In this document: positions 53,119-63,971 of the stretch, in pieces | Numbering within the stretch: the first letter of the stretch is position 1 | Layout of the letters: each line of letters starts with the position of its first letter | Assembly: GCA_020161615.1 (NCBI GenBank) | Contig: JAIUPD010000001.1 | Location: 372,001 to 436,000 of the forward strand | Direction: 5' to 3' | Source of the DNA: Pseudomonadota bacterium | GTDB lineage: Bacteria > Pseudomonadota > Alphaproteobacteria > Rhodobacterales > Rhodobacteraceae | DNA length: 64,000 nucleotides | Notes under the pieces: model-generated | What the model saw: the letters and a program-made list of their open reading frames with translations, nothing else | Database searches by the model: none | Told to the model about the DNA's origin: nothing | Position numbers and translations under genes: made by a program

Positions 53119-55089
53119 TCAGATCAGGGATTGTGCCGATTTGACAACGGCTTCCGGCGTGATGCCGAAGTGTTCATAGAGGGCGGGCGCGGGGGCCGAG
53201 GCGCCGAAACCCGTCATGCCGATGAAGGCATCCTCGGGACGCAGCAGCGCCTCCCAGCCCATGCGGATCGCCGCCTCGATACCAATGCGGGGCGCGTTGC
53301 CCAGCACCGCGGCGCGGTAATCGTCAGACTGGCGGGCGAAACGCTCGAAGGACGGGGCCGAGACGACGGCGGTGCGGATGCCGTGGCTCTCCAGCGTTTC
53401 GGCGGCCCTGACCGCGATCTCGACCTCGGAGCCGGTGGCGATCAGCGTCACCTGCCGCGCCCCCGGGTCGCGCAGCAAATAGGCGCCGCGGGCGGTCAGG
53501 TTCTCGCCTGCTTCGGCGCGGAGCAGGGGCAGGTTCTGGCGGCTCAGAGCCAGCAGGACCGGGCCATCGGTCTCGGCCAGGGCGATTTCCCAAGCCTCGG
53601 CGGTTTCCACCGCATCGGCGGGGCGCAGGACAGTCAGGTTGGGGATCGCCCGCAGCGAGGCAAGGATTTCAACGGGTTGATGCGTAGGCCCATCTTCGCC
53701 CAGCCCGATACTGTCATGGGTCATCACGAAGATCGTCGGCACGCCCATCAGCGCCGCCAGCCGGATCGCGGGCCGGGCGTAATCGGCGAAGGCGAGGAAA
53801 GTCCCGCCATAGGGGCGGAACAACCCGGCCAAGGCGATGCCGTTCATCGCCGCCGCCATCCCGTGCTCGCGGACCCCGTAATGCATATAGTCGCCGGTGA
53901 AGTCGCCGGGGCGGACCGATGTCTGACCTTTGGTCCGGGTCAGGTTCGAGCCGGTCAGATCGGCCGAGCCGCCGATCATGAAGGGCAGGGTGCCGTTCAC
54001 CACCCCCAGCGCCATTTCCGAGGCCTTGCGGGTCGCGACTTTCGGTTTGTCTGACAATAGATGCTGCTTGTACCCGGCCATGGCCTGCGTCAAGGGCGTC
54101 AGATCCTTGGCCCGCAAGGCGTTGAAATCGAGCCGGTTCGGCGCCGTGGCAAGCCGCGCCTCCCAGGCCGTCCGCGCCTCGGCCCCCCGGCAGGCGACCC
54201 GCGCCCAGGCGGCAGTGACGCTGGCGGGGATCTCGAAGGGCGGATGGGTCCAGCCAAGATGGGCGCGGGCGGCGGCAATTTCCTCGTTGCCGAGCGGGGC
54301 GCCGTGGACGTCATGCCCGCCCTGCTTGTTCGGCGCGCCGAAGCCGATCACCGTGCGACAGGCGATCAGCGAGGGGCGGGGATCCCTGCGGGCGGCTTCG
54401 ATGGCGTCGGCGATCTCGGTCGGCGTATGCCCGTCGCAGGAGAGCACATGCCAGCCCGAGGCGGCGAAGCGCGCCACCTGGTCGGTCGAGGTCGAAAGAT
54501 CGGTGTCGCCGTCAATAGTGATCTTGTTGTCGTCCCACAGCACAATCAGATGGCCGAGGCCAAGATGCCCTGCCAGATCAAGGGCTTCCTGACTGATCCC
54601 CTCCATCAGGCAACCGTCGCCGGCGATGACATAGGTGAAATGGTCGATCAGCCCGGGGAAGCGAGCGTTGCCCAGCCGTTCGGACAGCGCCATGCCGACG
54701 GCGGTGGCGATGCCCTGACCCAGCGGGCCGGTGGTCATCTCGATCCCCTTGGCATGGCCGTATTCGGGGTGTCCGGCGGTGCGGCTGCCCAGCTGGCGAA
54801 AGGCCTTCAGCTGGTCCATCCCCATGTCGTCGTAACCGAGCAGGTGATGGATCGCATACAGCAGCATCGAGCCATGCCCCGCCGACAGCACGAAACGGTC
54901 CCGGTTCGGCCAGCCTGGCGCCGTGGGGTCCAGCGTGACGAAGCGGTTGAAGAGGACGCTCGCCACATCGGCCATGCCCATCGGCATGCCGGGATGGCCG
55001 GAATTGGCGGCCTGAACCGCGTCCATGGCCAGGGCGCGGATGGCATTGGCCATCGTGCGTTCATCGGCAATCGGGGAGTGCACGGTCAT
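53119..55089 (-). CDS. cbbT: Transketolase
   Basis: Thiamine diphosphate enzyme that rearranges sugar phosphates to regenerate ribulose-5-phosphate. The 656-residue protein has the TPP motif [20 protein letters not shown], the [13 protein letters not shown] catalytic segment and the [16 protein letters not shown] region. Full length for the family. Confidence 0.95.
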   Translation of the reverse strand: MTVHSPIADERTMANAIRALAMDAVQAANSGHPGMPMGMADVASVLFNRFVTLDPTAPGWPNRDRFVLSAGHGSMLLYAIHHLLGYDDMGMDQLKAFRQLGSRTAGHPEYGHAKGIEMTTGPLGQGIATAVGMALSERLGNARFPGLIDHFTYVIAGDGCLMEGISQEALDLAGHLGLGHLIVLWDDNKITIDGDTDLSTSTDQVARFAASGWHVLSCDGHTPTEIADAIEAARRDPRPSLIACRTVIGFGAPNKQGGHDVHGAPLGNEEIAAARAHLGWTHPPFEIPASVTAAWARVACRGAEARTAWEARLATAPNRLDFNALRAKDLTPLTQAMAGYKQHLLSDKPKVATRKASEMALGVVNGTLPFMIGGSADLTGSNLTRTKGQTSVRPGDFTGDYMHYGVREHGMAAAMNGIALAGLFRPYGGTFLAFADYARPAIRLAALMGVPTIFVMTHDSIGLGEDGPTHQPVEILASLRAIPNLTVLRPADAVETAEAWEIALAETDGPVLLALSRQNLPLLRAEAGENLTARGAYLLRDPGARQVTLIATGSEVEIAVRAAETLESHGIRTAVVSAPSFERFARQSDDYRAAVLGNAPRIGIEAAIRMGWEALLRPEDAFIGMTGFGASAPAPALYEHFGITPEAVVKSAQSLI

Positions 55090-55099
55090 GAAACCCTCC

Positions 55100-55978
55100 T
55101 CAGGCGCGCAGTTTGCGCGCGGTCGAGACCAGCCGCTCGATCAGCGGGGTCAGGATCAGTTGCATCGCCAGATCCTGCTTGTTGCCGGGGATGACGATGG
55201 AATTGGCGCGGGTCATCCAGGAGCCCTGGATCATCGCGGTCAGATAGGGAAAATCGATGCCGCGCGGGTTCCTGAAACGGATGACCACCAGGCTTTCGTC
55301 GGGCGTCGGGATCCAGCGGGCGACGAAAGGGTTCGAGGTATCGACCACCGGCACGCGCTGGAAATTGATGTCCGTCTCGGTGAATTGCGGGGTGATGCAA
55401 TGCACATAGGCATGCATCCGGCGCAGGATCACATCGGTAACGGCCTCGGTCGAATAGCCCCGCGTGGCGCGGTCGCGGTGGATCTTCTGGATCCATTCGA
55501 GGTTGATGACCGGCACCACACCGATCTTCAGATCGGCCAGGGTGGGCAAGTTGACCTGATCGTTGACCACGGCACCGTGCAGGCCTTCGTAGAAGAGCAC
55601 GTCCGAGCCATCGGCAAAGGGTTTCCAGGCGGTGAATTCACCCGGCGGGACGCCGTGCCGCTCGGCCTCGGCCGCGTCATGGACATAATGCCGGGTGCGG
55701 CCCCTGCCGGTCTCGCCATAGTCGCGAAAGACCCGCTCCAATTCGCCCAACTCATTGGCTTCATAGCTGAAATGGGAGAACGTCTGGTCGCCTTCGGCAT
55801 AGCGGCGGGCGAGTTCGTCGCGCATCTCGGCCCGGTTGAAGCGGTGGAAGGCGTCGCCCTCGATGGAGACGGCGGTGATGCCTTCGCGGCGGAAGATCTG
55901 GTCGAACGTCGCCTTGACGGTCGAGGTCCCGGCGCCGGAGGATCCGGTGACGGAGATGATCGGGAACTTGCGGCTCAT
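55100..55978 (-). CDS. cbbP: Phosphoribulokinase
   Basis: This Calvin-cycle enzyme makes ribulose-1,5-bisphosphate with ATP. The 292-residue protein starts [20 protein letters not shown] with the P-loop at about residues 12-18 and has FYEGLHGAV and [14 protein letters not shown], typical of the bacterial (class I) form. ATG overlaps the cbbF stop (ATGA). Confidence 0.96.
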   Translation of the reverse strand: MSRKFPIISVTGSSGAGTSTVKATFDQIFRREGITAVSIEGDAFHRFNRAEMRDELARRYAEGDQTFSHFSYEANELGELERVFRDYGETGRGRTRHYVHDAAEAERHGVPPGEFTAWKPFADGSDVLFYEGLHGAVVNDQVNLPTLADLKIGVVPVINLEWIQKIHRDRATRGYSTEAVTDVILRRMHAYVHCITPQFTETDINFQRVPVVDTSNPFVARWIPTPDESLVVIRFRNPRGIDFPYLTAMIQGSWMTRANSIVIPGNKQDLAMQLILTPLIERLVSTARKLRA

Positions 55979-56985
55979 TGGCTGCTCCGAAACAGGCCAC
56001 GCTTGCCGAACAGCGCCGAGGTCTCGGCCACGGGCAGGTCGTGGTAGGTGGCGACGCGGGCGACCTTGTTGGCCGACCCAAAGACGAAGGGGGTGCGGGC
56101 GTGAAGCTGGCCGGGGATGGCGTCCAGCACCGGGTCCACGCCATCGGTGGCCCGCCCGCCCGCCTTCTCGACCAGAAAGGCGATGGGCGCGCATTCGTAG
56201 ACCAGCCTGAGGCGGCCCGCGCGATAGCCGGGGCGCGCGTCGCCCGGGTAGAGGAAGATGCCGCCCCGGGTCAGGATGCGGTGCGTCTCGGCCACCAGCG
56301 AGGCGATCCAGCGCATGTTGAAATTGCGCCCCGCGGGTCCCTCGGCGCCCGCCACGCGGTCGTCGATATAGGCGCGGATCGGCGCCTCCCAGTGGCGGTA
56401 GTTCGAGGCGTTGATGGCGTATTCGGTCGATTCCCGGGGCAAAACGGGCAGGGCGCCCAGCAGGCGGAAGTGGCCGGTCTCGGGGTCCAGCACGTATTTC
56501 ACCGGCACGTCGCCGAAGCTGACCATCAGCGCGCATTGCGGGCCGAAGATCACGTAGCCCGCGGCGCGCAAGTCCCGGCCCGGGCGCAGGAAACTGGCCT
56601 CGGGCGTCCGGGCGGCGGGGTAGAGGCCGAAGATCGTGCCGATCGAGACATTGGTGTCGATGTTGGACGAACCATCCAGCGGGTCGATGGCCAGCGCCAG
56701 CGTGCCCTCGGGGTCCAACTCGACCACGGTCTCCTGTTCCTCCGAGGCGTAGAAGCGCACGCCCGCCCGGGCCATCGCGGCGCGGAAGGCATCGTCGGCG
56801 ATGACGTCGAGCGCCTTCTGCGCGTCGCCGTCGCTGTTGGTGCCGGCGCTGGCGCCCAGCGCTTCGTCCAGGCCGCCGCGCTGGATGCGCCGGGCCAGTT
56901 GCGCAGCCACCCCGGCCAGCCGGTCGATGGCCTGCGCAAGGTCCTCCGGGGTGCCAGCGGGCACCCGGTCGAGGCTTCTCAGCAT
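55975..56985 (-). CDS. cbbF: Fructose-1,6-/sedoheptulose-1,7-bisphosphatase
   Basis: This enzyme removes the C1 phosphate in the Calvin cycle. The 336-residue class I protein has the metal motif [12 protein letters not shown] near residue 105 and [20 protein letters not shown] near 250. GGAGG lies ten bases before the ATG at 56985; the frame extends further without similarity. It heads the operon cbbF-P-T-G-A-E-Z-Y and is divergent from cbbR. Confidence 0.95.
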   Translation of the reverse strand: MLRSLDRVPAGTPEDLAQAIDRLAGVAAQLARRIQRGGLDEALGASAGTNSDGDAQKALDVIADDAFRAAMARAGVRFYASEEQETVVELDPEGTLALAIDPLDGSSNIDTNVSIGTIFGLYPAARTPEASFLRPGRDLRAAGYVIFGPQCALMVSFGDVPVKYVLDPETGHFRLLGALPVLPRESTEYAINASNYRHWEAPIRAYIDDRVAGAEGPAGRNFNMRWIASLVAETHRILTRGGIFLYPGDARPGYRAGRLRLVYECAPIAFLVEKAGGRATDGVDPVLDAIPGQLHARTPFVFGSANKVARVATYHDLPVAETSALFGKRGLFRSSQ

Positions 56986-57039
56986 GATGATGGATCCTCC
57001 CAGATCGGCCGGGCCCGGGGGCCTCTGGCTTGACAGCAC

Positions 57040-57101
57040 CATGCAGCAGGGGCAGTTTTGAAGAAATTTAATAATTCGGAACGGATCTTCAGGATTTTGG
57101 A
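57040..57101. promoter_or_regulatory. Divergent cbbF/cbbR promoter region with CbbR-type sites
   Basis: The 116-bp gap between cbbF and cbbR turns AT-rich at 57050-57100 (GAAGAAATTTAATAATTC, then ATCTTCAGGATTTTGG). Several overlapping TNA-N7-TNA patterns typical of CbbR/LysR sites can be read here, but the exact operator is not fixed by eye. Confidence 0.5.
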
Positions 57102-58034
57102 ATGCCGCGCCTCGATGCCGTCACGCTGAAGCAACTCCGCGCCCTGATCGCCGTGTCCGAGCATCGCTCGTTGACCGAGGCCGCCGCCGCGCAGCACCTG
57201 TCAACACCGGCGATTCACAGCCAGATCAAGGGTTTGGAGGAGGCCGTCGGGCGCCCGTTGCTGATCCGTCCTTCGGAGGGTGCGGCCTTCCTTCCGACCG
57301 CCGAGGGCGCCGCGCTGCTGGGGGCGGCACGGCGGATCGAGGCGCTTTTGTCGCAGGCCGGGGACCAGATCCGCGCGCTGGCCACGGGCCATGCCGGGCA
57401 TGTGACGCTGGGCACGGTCTCCACCGCCAAATATTTCGCCCCGCATCTGGTGGCGATGCTGCAGCAGGCCTGCCCGGATATCGAGATCGCCTTGCGGGTC
57501 GCCAACCGGGGCGAGACGCTGGCCGAACTGGATCGCGGCGAATACGATCTGGCGATCATGGGCCGCCCGCCCCGCGACTATCTGCAAGGCGCGGTGCCGC
57601 TGGGGCCGCATCCGCATGGCATCATCCTGCCGCCCGGCCATCCGCTGGCGGGGGCCGAGGGCTTCGACCCGGCGCGGCTGATGGCCGAGACCTGGCTGGT
57701 GCGCGAACCGGGGTCGGGCACGCGGATCCTGATGGAGCGCTTCCTCGACCGGACGGGCGAGGGGCCGCCCGCGCGGCTGGTCACCATGGATTCGAACGAG
57801 ACGATCAAACAGGCGGTGATCGCCGGGCTCGGGGTCGCCTTCCTCAGCCTGCACACGGTGGTCGAGGAATTGCGCGCCGGGCGACTGACGCTGCTCAGGG
57901 GGCAGGGGCTGCCCTTGATGCGGCATTGGTATCTGATCGTACCGGGCCAGCCCTCGGCCGTGGCGCGGCGGATCGCCGATCAGATCGTGGCGCTTGGCGG
58001 CGCCTATCTCCCCGACCCGCCGTTCAGCGGGTGA
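57102..58034 (+). CDS. cbbR: LysR-family regulator CbbR (first copy)
   Basis: CbbR activates Calvin operons in response to metabolites such as RuBP and phosphoenolpyruvate. The 310-residue protein has the HTH ([20 protein letters not shown]) and the CbbR-typical effector region ([49 protein letters not shown]). It is divergent from cbbF and convergent with cbbO, whose stop it overlaps by 11 bp. Confidence 0.92.
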   Translation: MPRLDAVTLKQLRALIAVSEHRSLTEAAAAQHLSTPAIHSQIKGLEEAVGRPLLIRPSEGAAFLPTAEGAALLGAARRIEALLSQAGDQIRALATGHAGHVTLGTVSTAKYFAPHLVAMLQQACPDIEIALRVANRGETLAELDRGEYDLAIMGRPPRDYLQGAVPLGPHPHGIILPPGHPLAGAEGFDPARLMAETWLVREPGSGTRILMERFLDRTGEGPPARLVTMDSNETIKQAVIAGLGVAFLSLHTVVEELRAGRLTLLRGQGLPLMRHWYLIVPGQPSAVARRIADQIVALGGAYLPDPPFSG

Positions 58035-60282
58035 GGGCGGCGTAGAGCTGCGGCAGGCGCTCGGGCAGGCGGTCCACCCGGTCCAGCACCAGCGCGTTGC
58101 GGGGGCCGAAGATGCGGCTCACATAGGCATCCGCCCCGGGATCGAGCGACAGGCAGAAGGGCGTGACGCCCTGCCGCGTGGCTTCCTCGACGGCGCGGCG
58201 GGCATCGGCGCGCAAATAGAGCGGGTCGGTCACGTCGATATCGGCGGGCGCCCCGTCGGTCAGCACCAGCATCAGCTTGCGACTGGCTTGCACCGGACCC
58301 AGATGATGCGTCGCGTGGCGGATCGCGGTGCCCATTCGGGTGCTGAGCCGCCCCTCGGCGCCCATCAGCCTGGCCTTGGCGATGCTATCCCAGGGTGAGG
58401 CGAAGTCCTTGAAGCGGCTGTAGAATACCTGATGCCGCCCGTCCGACTGGAAGCCATGGAGGGCGAAGCTATCGCCGACCCGGTGGATCGCCTCGGCCAA
58501 GAGGACGCAGGCGGCCTGTGTGAGGTTCAGCACGGTCTCGCCGCCCGCCGCCGCGTCGTTGGTCGATTCGCTGAGGTCCAGCAGCACCATCACGGCCGTG
58601 TCGCGGATCTTGCGGTCGAGGCGCATCATCACCCTTGGATCGGGTTGGCGGCGAAGGCGCGTGTCGATGGCGGCGGCGATGGCGGGGTTGAGGTCCAACT
58701 CGTCGCCATCCTCGAGCTTCCGCACCCGGATTGTCCCCTGCGGCCGCATCGCCTCCAGCCGGTGGCGCAGGCGGTCCATGACCTTGCGGTGCCGGTCGAG
58801 GATTGCCTCGGCCCTCGCGGGATCGCCCAGCCGGGGCCGCTTTTCCAGCACCGTCGCCCAGGCCGGGCGCATCATCTGGATCCGGTGGTCGAATTCGTCA
58901 TAGGGGATCGGCGGCGAGAGGGGCTCCTTGCCCTCGCGCTCGTTGAAGCTTGTGCCGTCGTCGTCGACAAGCTCGGCCGCCTGCACCCAGATTTCCTGGG
59001 CGTTGGCGCCGGCGGTTTCGACCTCGACCTCGTTCACCATCTCCATGACCGAGACGTATTTGCGCACCTGCGGGGTCATCAGGGGGGCGGTGTCGAAATC
59101 CATCTCCTCGAAGGCCCAGAGCACCCGGTTGTCGCAGCGATAGGGGCAGGAGGGGCGGTCGGCCCAGGCTGAAAACGTCTGGCCTTTCAGCCGGTCTGCC
59201 AGCCGCAGCCCTAGGTCGCGCGCCCCGTCAGGCGATTGGAGGTCAGACGTTTGGAAGAGGTCAAGAATCCAGCGCTCTAGCGGGTCATCTTCAACACTTT
59301 TTCCCAGCAGCAGAGCCCGGGCGATGCGGTCGAATTGCCCGCCGAGGCCGGGGGCCTCGGCGGTATGGAAAGGGGCCCAGAGGTCACGCAGCCGCGGGAA
59401 GCGCGCTATGGCAAGGGCCTCGGCACGGGCGTCTTCGATCAGGCCGATGCAGAGGGATTGAAGGGCGTTCAGCCCCTCGCCTTGGAAGGGTTTTCGCAGG
59501 CAGGCCAGATGCGCGGCCAGATGGGCGACCTGCGCGCGGTAAAGGTCCAGCGCGGGCAGGCCCTGCCAATCATCCAGCGCGTCGGGCAGGTGCAGGGCGG
59601 GGCCCTCAATGAAGGGTTGCAAGCCGGTGCGGCGGTCAAAATCCCCCGCCGTCGGCACCAGAAGGAAATCCCGGCCCCAGAGCGCGCGCAGATAGAGGCC
59701 GAGGCGGCGCTGCACATCGACCAGCAACACCCCCTTGCGTTCGCGTTGCAAGATCGCCTTCGACTCGGCTGAGGCCAGGGAAAAAAAGCGGTCGAGTTCG
59801 GGGTAATCGGTGCGATGCGCCTCGGCCCCCCAATCGGCCCAACGGCGCAGGCCCCCCAGCGTCAGCACCTCCAGCAGTTCGCCCAGATGGTCCAGCATCG
59901 GCCTGAGCGCCCGGGGGGCGCGTGCGAGCAGATGCTCCAGAAACCGCAGGTAGGATCGGAAGAGCCCTGCATCCCCCAGCCGCCGTGCGGCCAGGGGCGC
60001 GGTCGCCAGGATGCGCTCGATCACCGCGCCCGAGGTGCGGGAGGCGAAGCCCAGGCAGGCGGGGGCGAGGTCGGCCAGAACCTCCTCGCCGATCTCGCGC
60101 GCAACCTGCGGCGCGGCCTCGATCCAGGCCAGCACCACGGACTCACCCCGGCCCATCTGCCTGAGCGCCTCGGCGCCCCTTTCCCAGACCTCCAGCCCCC
60201 GGGGCGAGAGGCGGCGGATCGCCTCGGGCCGGGCGGCGTCGAGCGCCGTGGCGATGTCAGAACCAGGTGGCGACGGCGGCAT
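58024..60282 (-). CDS. cbbO: CbbO, VWA-domain RuBisCO activase partner
   Basis: CbbO binds the CbbQ ring and RuBisCO and helps remove inhibitory sugar phosphates. The 752-residue protein has a long helical N-terminal part and a C-terminal von Willebrand A domain with the MIDAS motif DLSES (Asp569, Ser571, Ser573) and [12 protein letters not shown] at 60282 is the only reasonable start; it overlaps cbbQ by 26 bp. Related NorD proteins share the fold, but the RuBisCO neighbours settle the call. Confidence 0.9.
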   Translation of the reverse strand: MPPSPPGSDIATALDAARPEAIRRLSPRGLEVWERGAEALRQMGRGESVVLAWIEAAPQVAREIGEEVLADLAPACLGFASRTSGAVIERILATAPLAARRLGDAGLFRSYLRFLEHLLARAPRALRPMLDHLGELLEVLTLGGLRRWADWGAEAHRTDYPELDRFFSLASAESKAILQRERKGVLLVDVQRRLGLYLRALWGRDFLLVPTAGDFDRRTGLQPFIEGPALHLPDALDDWQGLPALDLYRAQVAHLAAHLACLRKPFQGEGLNALQSLCIGLIEDARAEALAIARFPRLRDLWAPFHTAEAPGLGGQFDRIARALLLGKSVEDDPLERWILDLFQTSDLQSPDGARDLGLRLADRLKGQTFSAWADRPSCPYRCDNRVLWAFEEMDFDTAPLMTPQVRKYVSVMEMVNEVEVETAGANAQEIWVQAAELVDDDGTSFNEREGKEPLSPPIPYDEFDHRIQMMRPAWATVLEKRPRLGDPARAEAILDRHRKVMDRLRHRLEAMRPQGTIRVRKLEDGDELDLNPAIAAAIDTRLRRQPDPRVMMRLDRKIRDTAVMVLLDLSESTNDAAAGGETVLNLTQAACVLLAEAIHRVGDSFALHGFQSDGRHQVFYSRFKDFASPWDSIAKARLMGAEGRLSTRMGTAIRHATHHLGPVQASRKLMLVLTDGAPADIDVTDPLYLRADARRAVEEATRQGVTPFCLSLDPGADAYVSRIFGPRNALVLDRVDRLPERLPQLYAALTR

Positions 60283-61060
60283 CGAGCGCGTCCCGCATGT
60301 CGGGATCATCGGTGATCGGGCGGACCAGCGCCATGGAGCAGGCGGCACGGGGCGCGACGCCCCCGGCGATCAGGCGGCCGGCATGGACCAGCATCCGCGT
60401 GCTCAGCCCCTCGTCCAGACCATGGCCCTTGAGGTTGCGGGCGCGGGCGCCGATCTCGACCAGTCTCCGCGCGGTGTCGCCATCGACCCCGCTTTCATGG
60501 GCGACGATCTCGGCTTCGATCCCGGGGTCGGGCCAGGTGAAATCGAGCGCGCCAAAGCGTTGCCGGGTCGATTGCTTCAGGTCCTTCATCAGCGACTGGT
60601 AGCCGGGGTTATAGCTGATCACGAGCAGGAAATCGGGATGCGCGCGCAGGAGTTCCCCTTTCTTTTCAAGGGGAAGGGCGCGGCGGTCATCGGTCAGCGG
60701 GTGGATCGCGACCATCGTGTCCTGCCGGGCCTCGACCACCTCATCCAGATAGCAGATCGCCCCGTGCCGGGCAGCGACGGTCAGCGGCCCGTCCTGCCAG
60801 CGCGTCCCCTCGGCATCGAGCAGGAAGCGGCCGACCAGATCCGAGGCGGTCATGTCCTCGTTGCAGGCGATTGTCACCAGCGGGCGGTTCAGCGCCCAGG
60901 CCATGTGTTCGACAAAGCGCGTCTTGCCGCAGCCGGTCGGGCCCTTGAGCATGACCGGCATGCGGGCTTCCCAGGCGGCGGTGAAAAGCGCCACCTCCTC
61001 GCCCTGGGGCCTGTACCAGGGTTCGGACGCGACGCGGTGCTGGTCGAGAACGTCTTTCAT
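60257..61060 (-). CDS. cbbQ: CbbQ, MoxR-type AAA+ RuBisCO activase
   Basis: This hexameric ATPase reactivates form I RuBisCO together with CbbO. The 267-residue protein has Walker A GPTGCGKT at residues 40-47, Walker B ICYLDEV at 102-108, and the sensor-containing VISYNPGYQ. It follows cbbS by 58 bp on the same strand. NirQ/NorQ proteins are close relatives; position after cbbLS gives the name. Confidence 0.94.
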   Translation of the reverse strand: MKDVLDQHRVASEPWYRPQGEEVALFTAAWEARMPVMLKGPTGCGKTRFVEHMAWALNRPLVTIACNEDMTASDLVGRFLLDAEGTRWQDGPLTVAARHGAICYLDEVVEARQDTMVAIHPLTDDRRALPLEKKGELLRAHPDFLLVISYNPGYQSLMKDLKQSTRQRFGALDFTWPDPGIEAEIVAHESGVDGDTARRLVEIGARARNLKGHGLDEGLSTRMLVHAGRLIAGGVAPRAACSMALVRPITDDPDMRDALDAAVATWF

Positions 61061-61118
61061 CGGGGCCTCCGGGGAAGGGAGCGGCCCGCCGGAGAGGGGA
61101 CTCGGCGGGCCGCGGGCG

Positions 61119-61472
61119 TCAGACCGGGATCCCCCGGTAGACGACCATGTTGGCACCCTGCGACTGGGTGACATTGTTGTAGCCGATCAGCCGGACATGG
61201 TTGCCGGGATTGGCCGCGTGGCAGGCGTCAAGCTCGGCGATGATCGCCTCGACGTCGGTTTCGCCGAACATCGGCAGCTTCCACATGTACCAGTAGGTCG
61301 ATGCGGCGAATTGCGGCTCGGTATGTTCGATGGCCGGGTTCCAGCCGTGCTTGACCACCCATTCCACCTGGCGGCGGATCTGATCCTTGGTCATCTCGGG
61401 CAGGTAGGAAAAGGTGCCCATCTTGCGGCTGGCGGGGTCGGAGAGGCGGGAGGTGTAGTCCTGGACGCTCAT
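61119..61472 (-). CDS. cbbS: RuBisCO small subunit, form IA
   Basis: The 117-residue small subunit has the N-terminal TFSYLPEMT and the [10 protein letters not shown]-like core ([16 protein letters not shown]), ending MVVYRG. The features match form IA (cbbQ-linked) enzymes. ATG at 61472 is chosen; thirteen residues of upstream frame lie in the repeat element. It lies 79 bp after cbbL, with a repeat between them. Confidence 0.95.
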   Translation of the reverse strand: MSVQDYTSRLSDPASRKMGTFSYLPEMTKDQIRRQVEWVVKHGWNPAIEHTEPQFAASTYWYMWKLPMFGETDVEAIIAELDACHAANPGNHVRLIGYNNVTQSQGANMVVYRGIPV

Positions 61473-61497
61473 GCGGGTTTCCTCGTGGCGGCCGGGA

Positions 61498-61548
61498 GCT
61501 GGGGGTTTCACCCCGGACCCCCAGCGTATTTGGGGCAGAATGAAAGGG
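61498..61548. repeat. Intergenic GC-rich repeat between cbbL and cbbS
   Basis: GCTGGGGG pairs with CCCCCAGC around a 12-base loop, followed by GTATTTGGGGCAGAATGAAA. It matches copy 1 of the repeat family and lies inside the cbbLS operon, where it could set the ratio of the two transcripts. Confidence 0.6.
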
Positions 61549-61551
61549 CGG

Positions 61552-62982
61552 TCAGCGGTGCTGGACGTCGAGCTTGTCCACGGTGTCGAACTCGAACTTG
61601 ATTTCCTTCCAGGTCTCCATGGCGACCTTCAGTTCCGGCGAGTGAAGGGCGGCTTTCGTCAGGATGTCCTTGCCCTCGCGTTCCAGGTCGCGGCCCTCGT
61701 TGCGGGCCTGGACGCAGGCCTCCAGCGCGACGCGGTTGGCGGCGGCGCCGGCGGCGTTGCCCCAGGGGTGGCCCAGCGTGCCGCCGCCGAATTGCAGGAC
61801 CGAGTCATTGCCAAAGATCGAGACCAGCACCGGCATGTGCCAGACATGGATCCCGCCCGAGGCGACGGGGAAAACGCCGGGCATCGAGCCCCAATCCTGG
61901 TCGAAGAAGATGCCGCGCGCGCGATCCTCCTTGACGAACCGGTCGCGCATCAGGTCGATCCAGCCCAGCGTCGCGGCGCGGTCGCCTTCGAGCTTGCCGA
62001 CAACGGTGCCGGAATGCAGGTGGTCGCCGCCCAGAAGCCGCAGCAGCTTGGCCAGCACCCGGAAGTTGATGCCGTGGTTGGGGTTGCGGTCCAGCACCGC
62101 ATGCATGGCACGGTGGACATGCAGCAGCATGCCGTTGTCGCGGCACCACTTGCTCAGCGAGTTATGGGCGGCCCAGCCCAGCGTCAGGTAATCCGACATG
62201 ATGATCGGCGTGCCCAGTTCCTTGGCGAATTCGGCGCGCTGGAACATGTCCTCGATGGTGGGCGCGGTCACGTTCATGTAGTGACCCTTGCGCTCGCCCG
62301 TCTCGGCCTCGGATTTCTCGATGGCTTCCTGGCAGAAGAGGAAGCGGTCGCGCCAGCGCATGAAGGGCTGCGAGTTGACGTTCTCGTCGTCCTTGGTGAA
62401 ATCGAGCCCGCCGCGCAGGCATTCATAGACGGCGCGGCCGTAGTTCTTGGCGGAAAGCCCCAGCTTCGGTTTGATGGTGCAGCCCAGCAGGGGGCGGCCG
62501 TATTTGTCCATCTTGTCGCGTTCGACATGGATCCCGTGGGGCGGGCCGAAGCAGGTCTTCACGAACCAGATCGGGAAGTGCACGTCCTCCAGCCTGAGGG
62601 ACCGCACCGCCTTGAAGCCGAAGACGTTGCCCACCAGCGAGGTGAAGACGTTGACCACCGAGCCCTCTTCGAAGAGGTCGGCGGGATAGGCGACGAAGGC
62701 ATAGAAGGCGTCGTCATGGCCCGGCACATCCTCGACCCGATAGGCGCGGCCCTTGTAGAAATCGAGGTCGGTCAGAAGGTCGGTCCAGACGGTCGTCCAG
62801 GTGCCGGTCGAGCTTTCGGCGGCGACGGCGGCGGCAGCTTCCTCGCGCGGGACGCCGGCCTGGGGGATGACCTTGAAGACGGCCAGGATGTCGGTGTCCC
62901 TGGGGGTGTAATCGGGTTCCCAATAGGTCGAGCGGTATTCCTTGACGCCGGCGTCGTAGCGTTTCGTGGACTGGATGTTCAT
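61552..62982 (-). CDS. cbbL: RuBisCO large subunit, form IA
   Basis: The enzyme fixes CO2 onto ribulose-1,5-bisphosphate. The 476-residue protein has the catalytic Lys171 and Lys173 (TIKPK), the carbamylated Lys197 with Asp199 and Glu200 (DFTKDDE), and the loop 6 region [13 protein letters not shown]-terminal length and the [19 protein letters not shown] start place it in form IA with cbbQO rather than form IC with cbbX. It heads cbbL-S-Q-O and is divergent from the second cbbR. Confidence 0.97.
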   Translation of the reverse strand: MNIQSTKRYDAGVKEYRSTYWEPDYTPRDTDILAVFKVIPQAGVPREEAAAAVAAESSTGTWTTVWTDLLTDLDFYKGRAYRVEDVPGHDDAFYAFVAYPADLFEEGSVVNVFTSLVGNVFGFKAVRSLRLEDVHFPIWFVKTCFGPPHGIHVERDKMDKYGRPLLGCTIKPKLGLSAKNYGRAVYECLRGGLDFTKDDENVNSQPFMRWRDRFLFCQEAIEKSEAETGERKGHYMNVTAPTIEDMFQRAEFAKELGTPIIMSDYLTLGWAAHNSLSKWCRDNGMLLHVHRAMHAVLDRNPNHGINFRVLAKLLRLLGGDHLHSGTVVGKLEGDRAATLGWIDLMRDRFVKEDRARGIFFDQDWGSMPGVFPVASGGIHVWHMPVLVSIFGNDSVLQFGGGTLGHPWGNAAGAAANRVALEACVQARNEGRDLEREGKDILTKAALHSPELKVAMETWKEIKFEFDTVDKLDVQHR

Positions 62983-63025
62983 GCGGGTCTCCTCCCCTTG
63001 CTGGGGGGAGTAAGCGTGATTTCAG

Positions 63026-63072
63026 GACTAATGAAAAATGGATAGTTTTTAGTCAAAGAATAGTGTTTAGTC
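63026..63072. promoter_or_regulatory. CbbR operator candidates before cbbL
   Basis: The short divergent gap has GACTAA at 63026, TTAGTC at 63049 and a second TTAGTC at 63067. The first two form an inverted repeat, the last a direct repeat. This fits the multiple TNA-containing sites bound by CbbR before form I operons. Confidence 0.6.
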
Positions 63073-63077
63073 TATTC

Positions 63078-63971
63078 ATGCGCTATTCCCTCCGGCAATT
63101 GCAGATCTTTCGGGCGGTAGCGGAGAGCCTGTCCTACACCCGCGCGGCCGAGGCGCTGCATCTGACCCAGCCCGCGGTCTTTGCCCAGGTCCGCGAATTG
63201 CAGGAGCAGCTGGGCCAGCCGCTGATCGAAAGGCTGGGCAAGCGGCTCTACCTGACCGAGGCGGGGCAAGAGGTCCTGGCCTCGGCCCGCGCCATCCTGG
63301 CCGAGGCCGAGGCGATGGAGATGCGGCTGGCGGAACTCGGCGGGCTGGCCCGGGGGCGGTTGCGGCTGGCGGTGGTGTCCACGGCGAAATACGACCTGCC
63401 CGCGGTGATCGGCGCCTTCAGCGCGGCGCATCCGGGGATCGAGGTGGCCCTGACCGTCGGCAACCGGCAGGAGCTGCTGGCGCGCTTCGCGCAGAATGCC
63501 GACGACCTCTATATCCTCGGACAGCCGCCCGAAGGGATCGACGCCGGGGCCGAGGTCTATGCCGAGAACCCGCTGGTGGTGATCGCGCCGCCGGGGCATC
63601 CGCTGGCGGGGCGGCAGGCCCGCCTTGCCGATCTGGCGGCCTATCCGTTCCTCATGCGCGAGGAGGGTTCCGGCACCCGCCGCGCGGTCGAGGCCGCTTT
63701 CGCCGCAGCCGGGATGGCGCCGAAGGGGCGGATGGAACTGGGCGCCAATGAGGCGGTGAAACAGGGGGTGATCGCGGGGCTGGGGCTCAGCGTCCTCAGC
63801 CGGGGCACCGTGGCGCTGGAATTGCGCCACGGCTATCTGGTGGAACTGGCGGTCGAGGGCTTCCCTCTGATGCGCCACTGGTACGTCGCCTGGCCCCGCG
63901 CCCGGCGGAAATCGCTGGCGGCCGAGGCATTCCTCGACCGCCTGAGGGCGGGGCCGAACCGGGGTCAGTGA
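63078..63971 (+). CDS. cbbR: LysR-family regulator CbbR (second copy)
   Basis: The 297-residue protein has the HTH (SYTRAAEALHLTQPAVFAQV) and a CbbR-type effector domain (RLAVVSTAKYDLPAVIGAF, REEGSGTRRAVEAAF, NEAVKQGVIAGLGLSVLS). It is divergent from cbbL, the standard arrangement. It is clearly distinct in sequence from the CbbR at 57.1 kb, suggesting separate control of the two operons. ATG at 63078 is preferred to the GTG at 63063. Confidence 0.93.
   Translation: MRYSLRQLQIFRAVAESLSYTRAAEALHLTQPAVFAQVRELQEQLGQPLIERLGKRLYLTEAGQEVLASARAILAEAEAMEMRLAELGGLARGRLRLAVVSTAKYDLPAVIGAFSAAHPGIEVALTVGNRQELLARFAQNADDLYILGQPPEGIDAGAEVYAENPLVVIAPPGHPLAGRQARLADLAAYPFLMREEGSGTRRAVEAAFAAAGMAPKGRMELGANEAVKQGVIAGLGLSVLSRGTVALELRHGYLVELAVEGFPLMRHWYVAWPRARRKSLAAEAFLDRLRAGPNRGQ

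Noticed and set aside
51106-54054. 982-codon open frame on the plus strand
   Set aside because: It lies opposite cbbA, cbbG and cbbT, which are complete and conserved; composition is that of a shadow frame.
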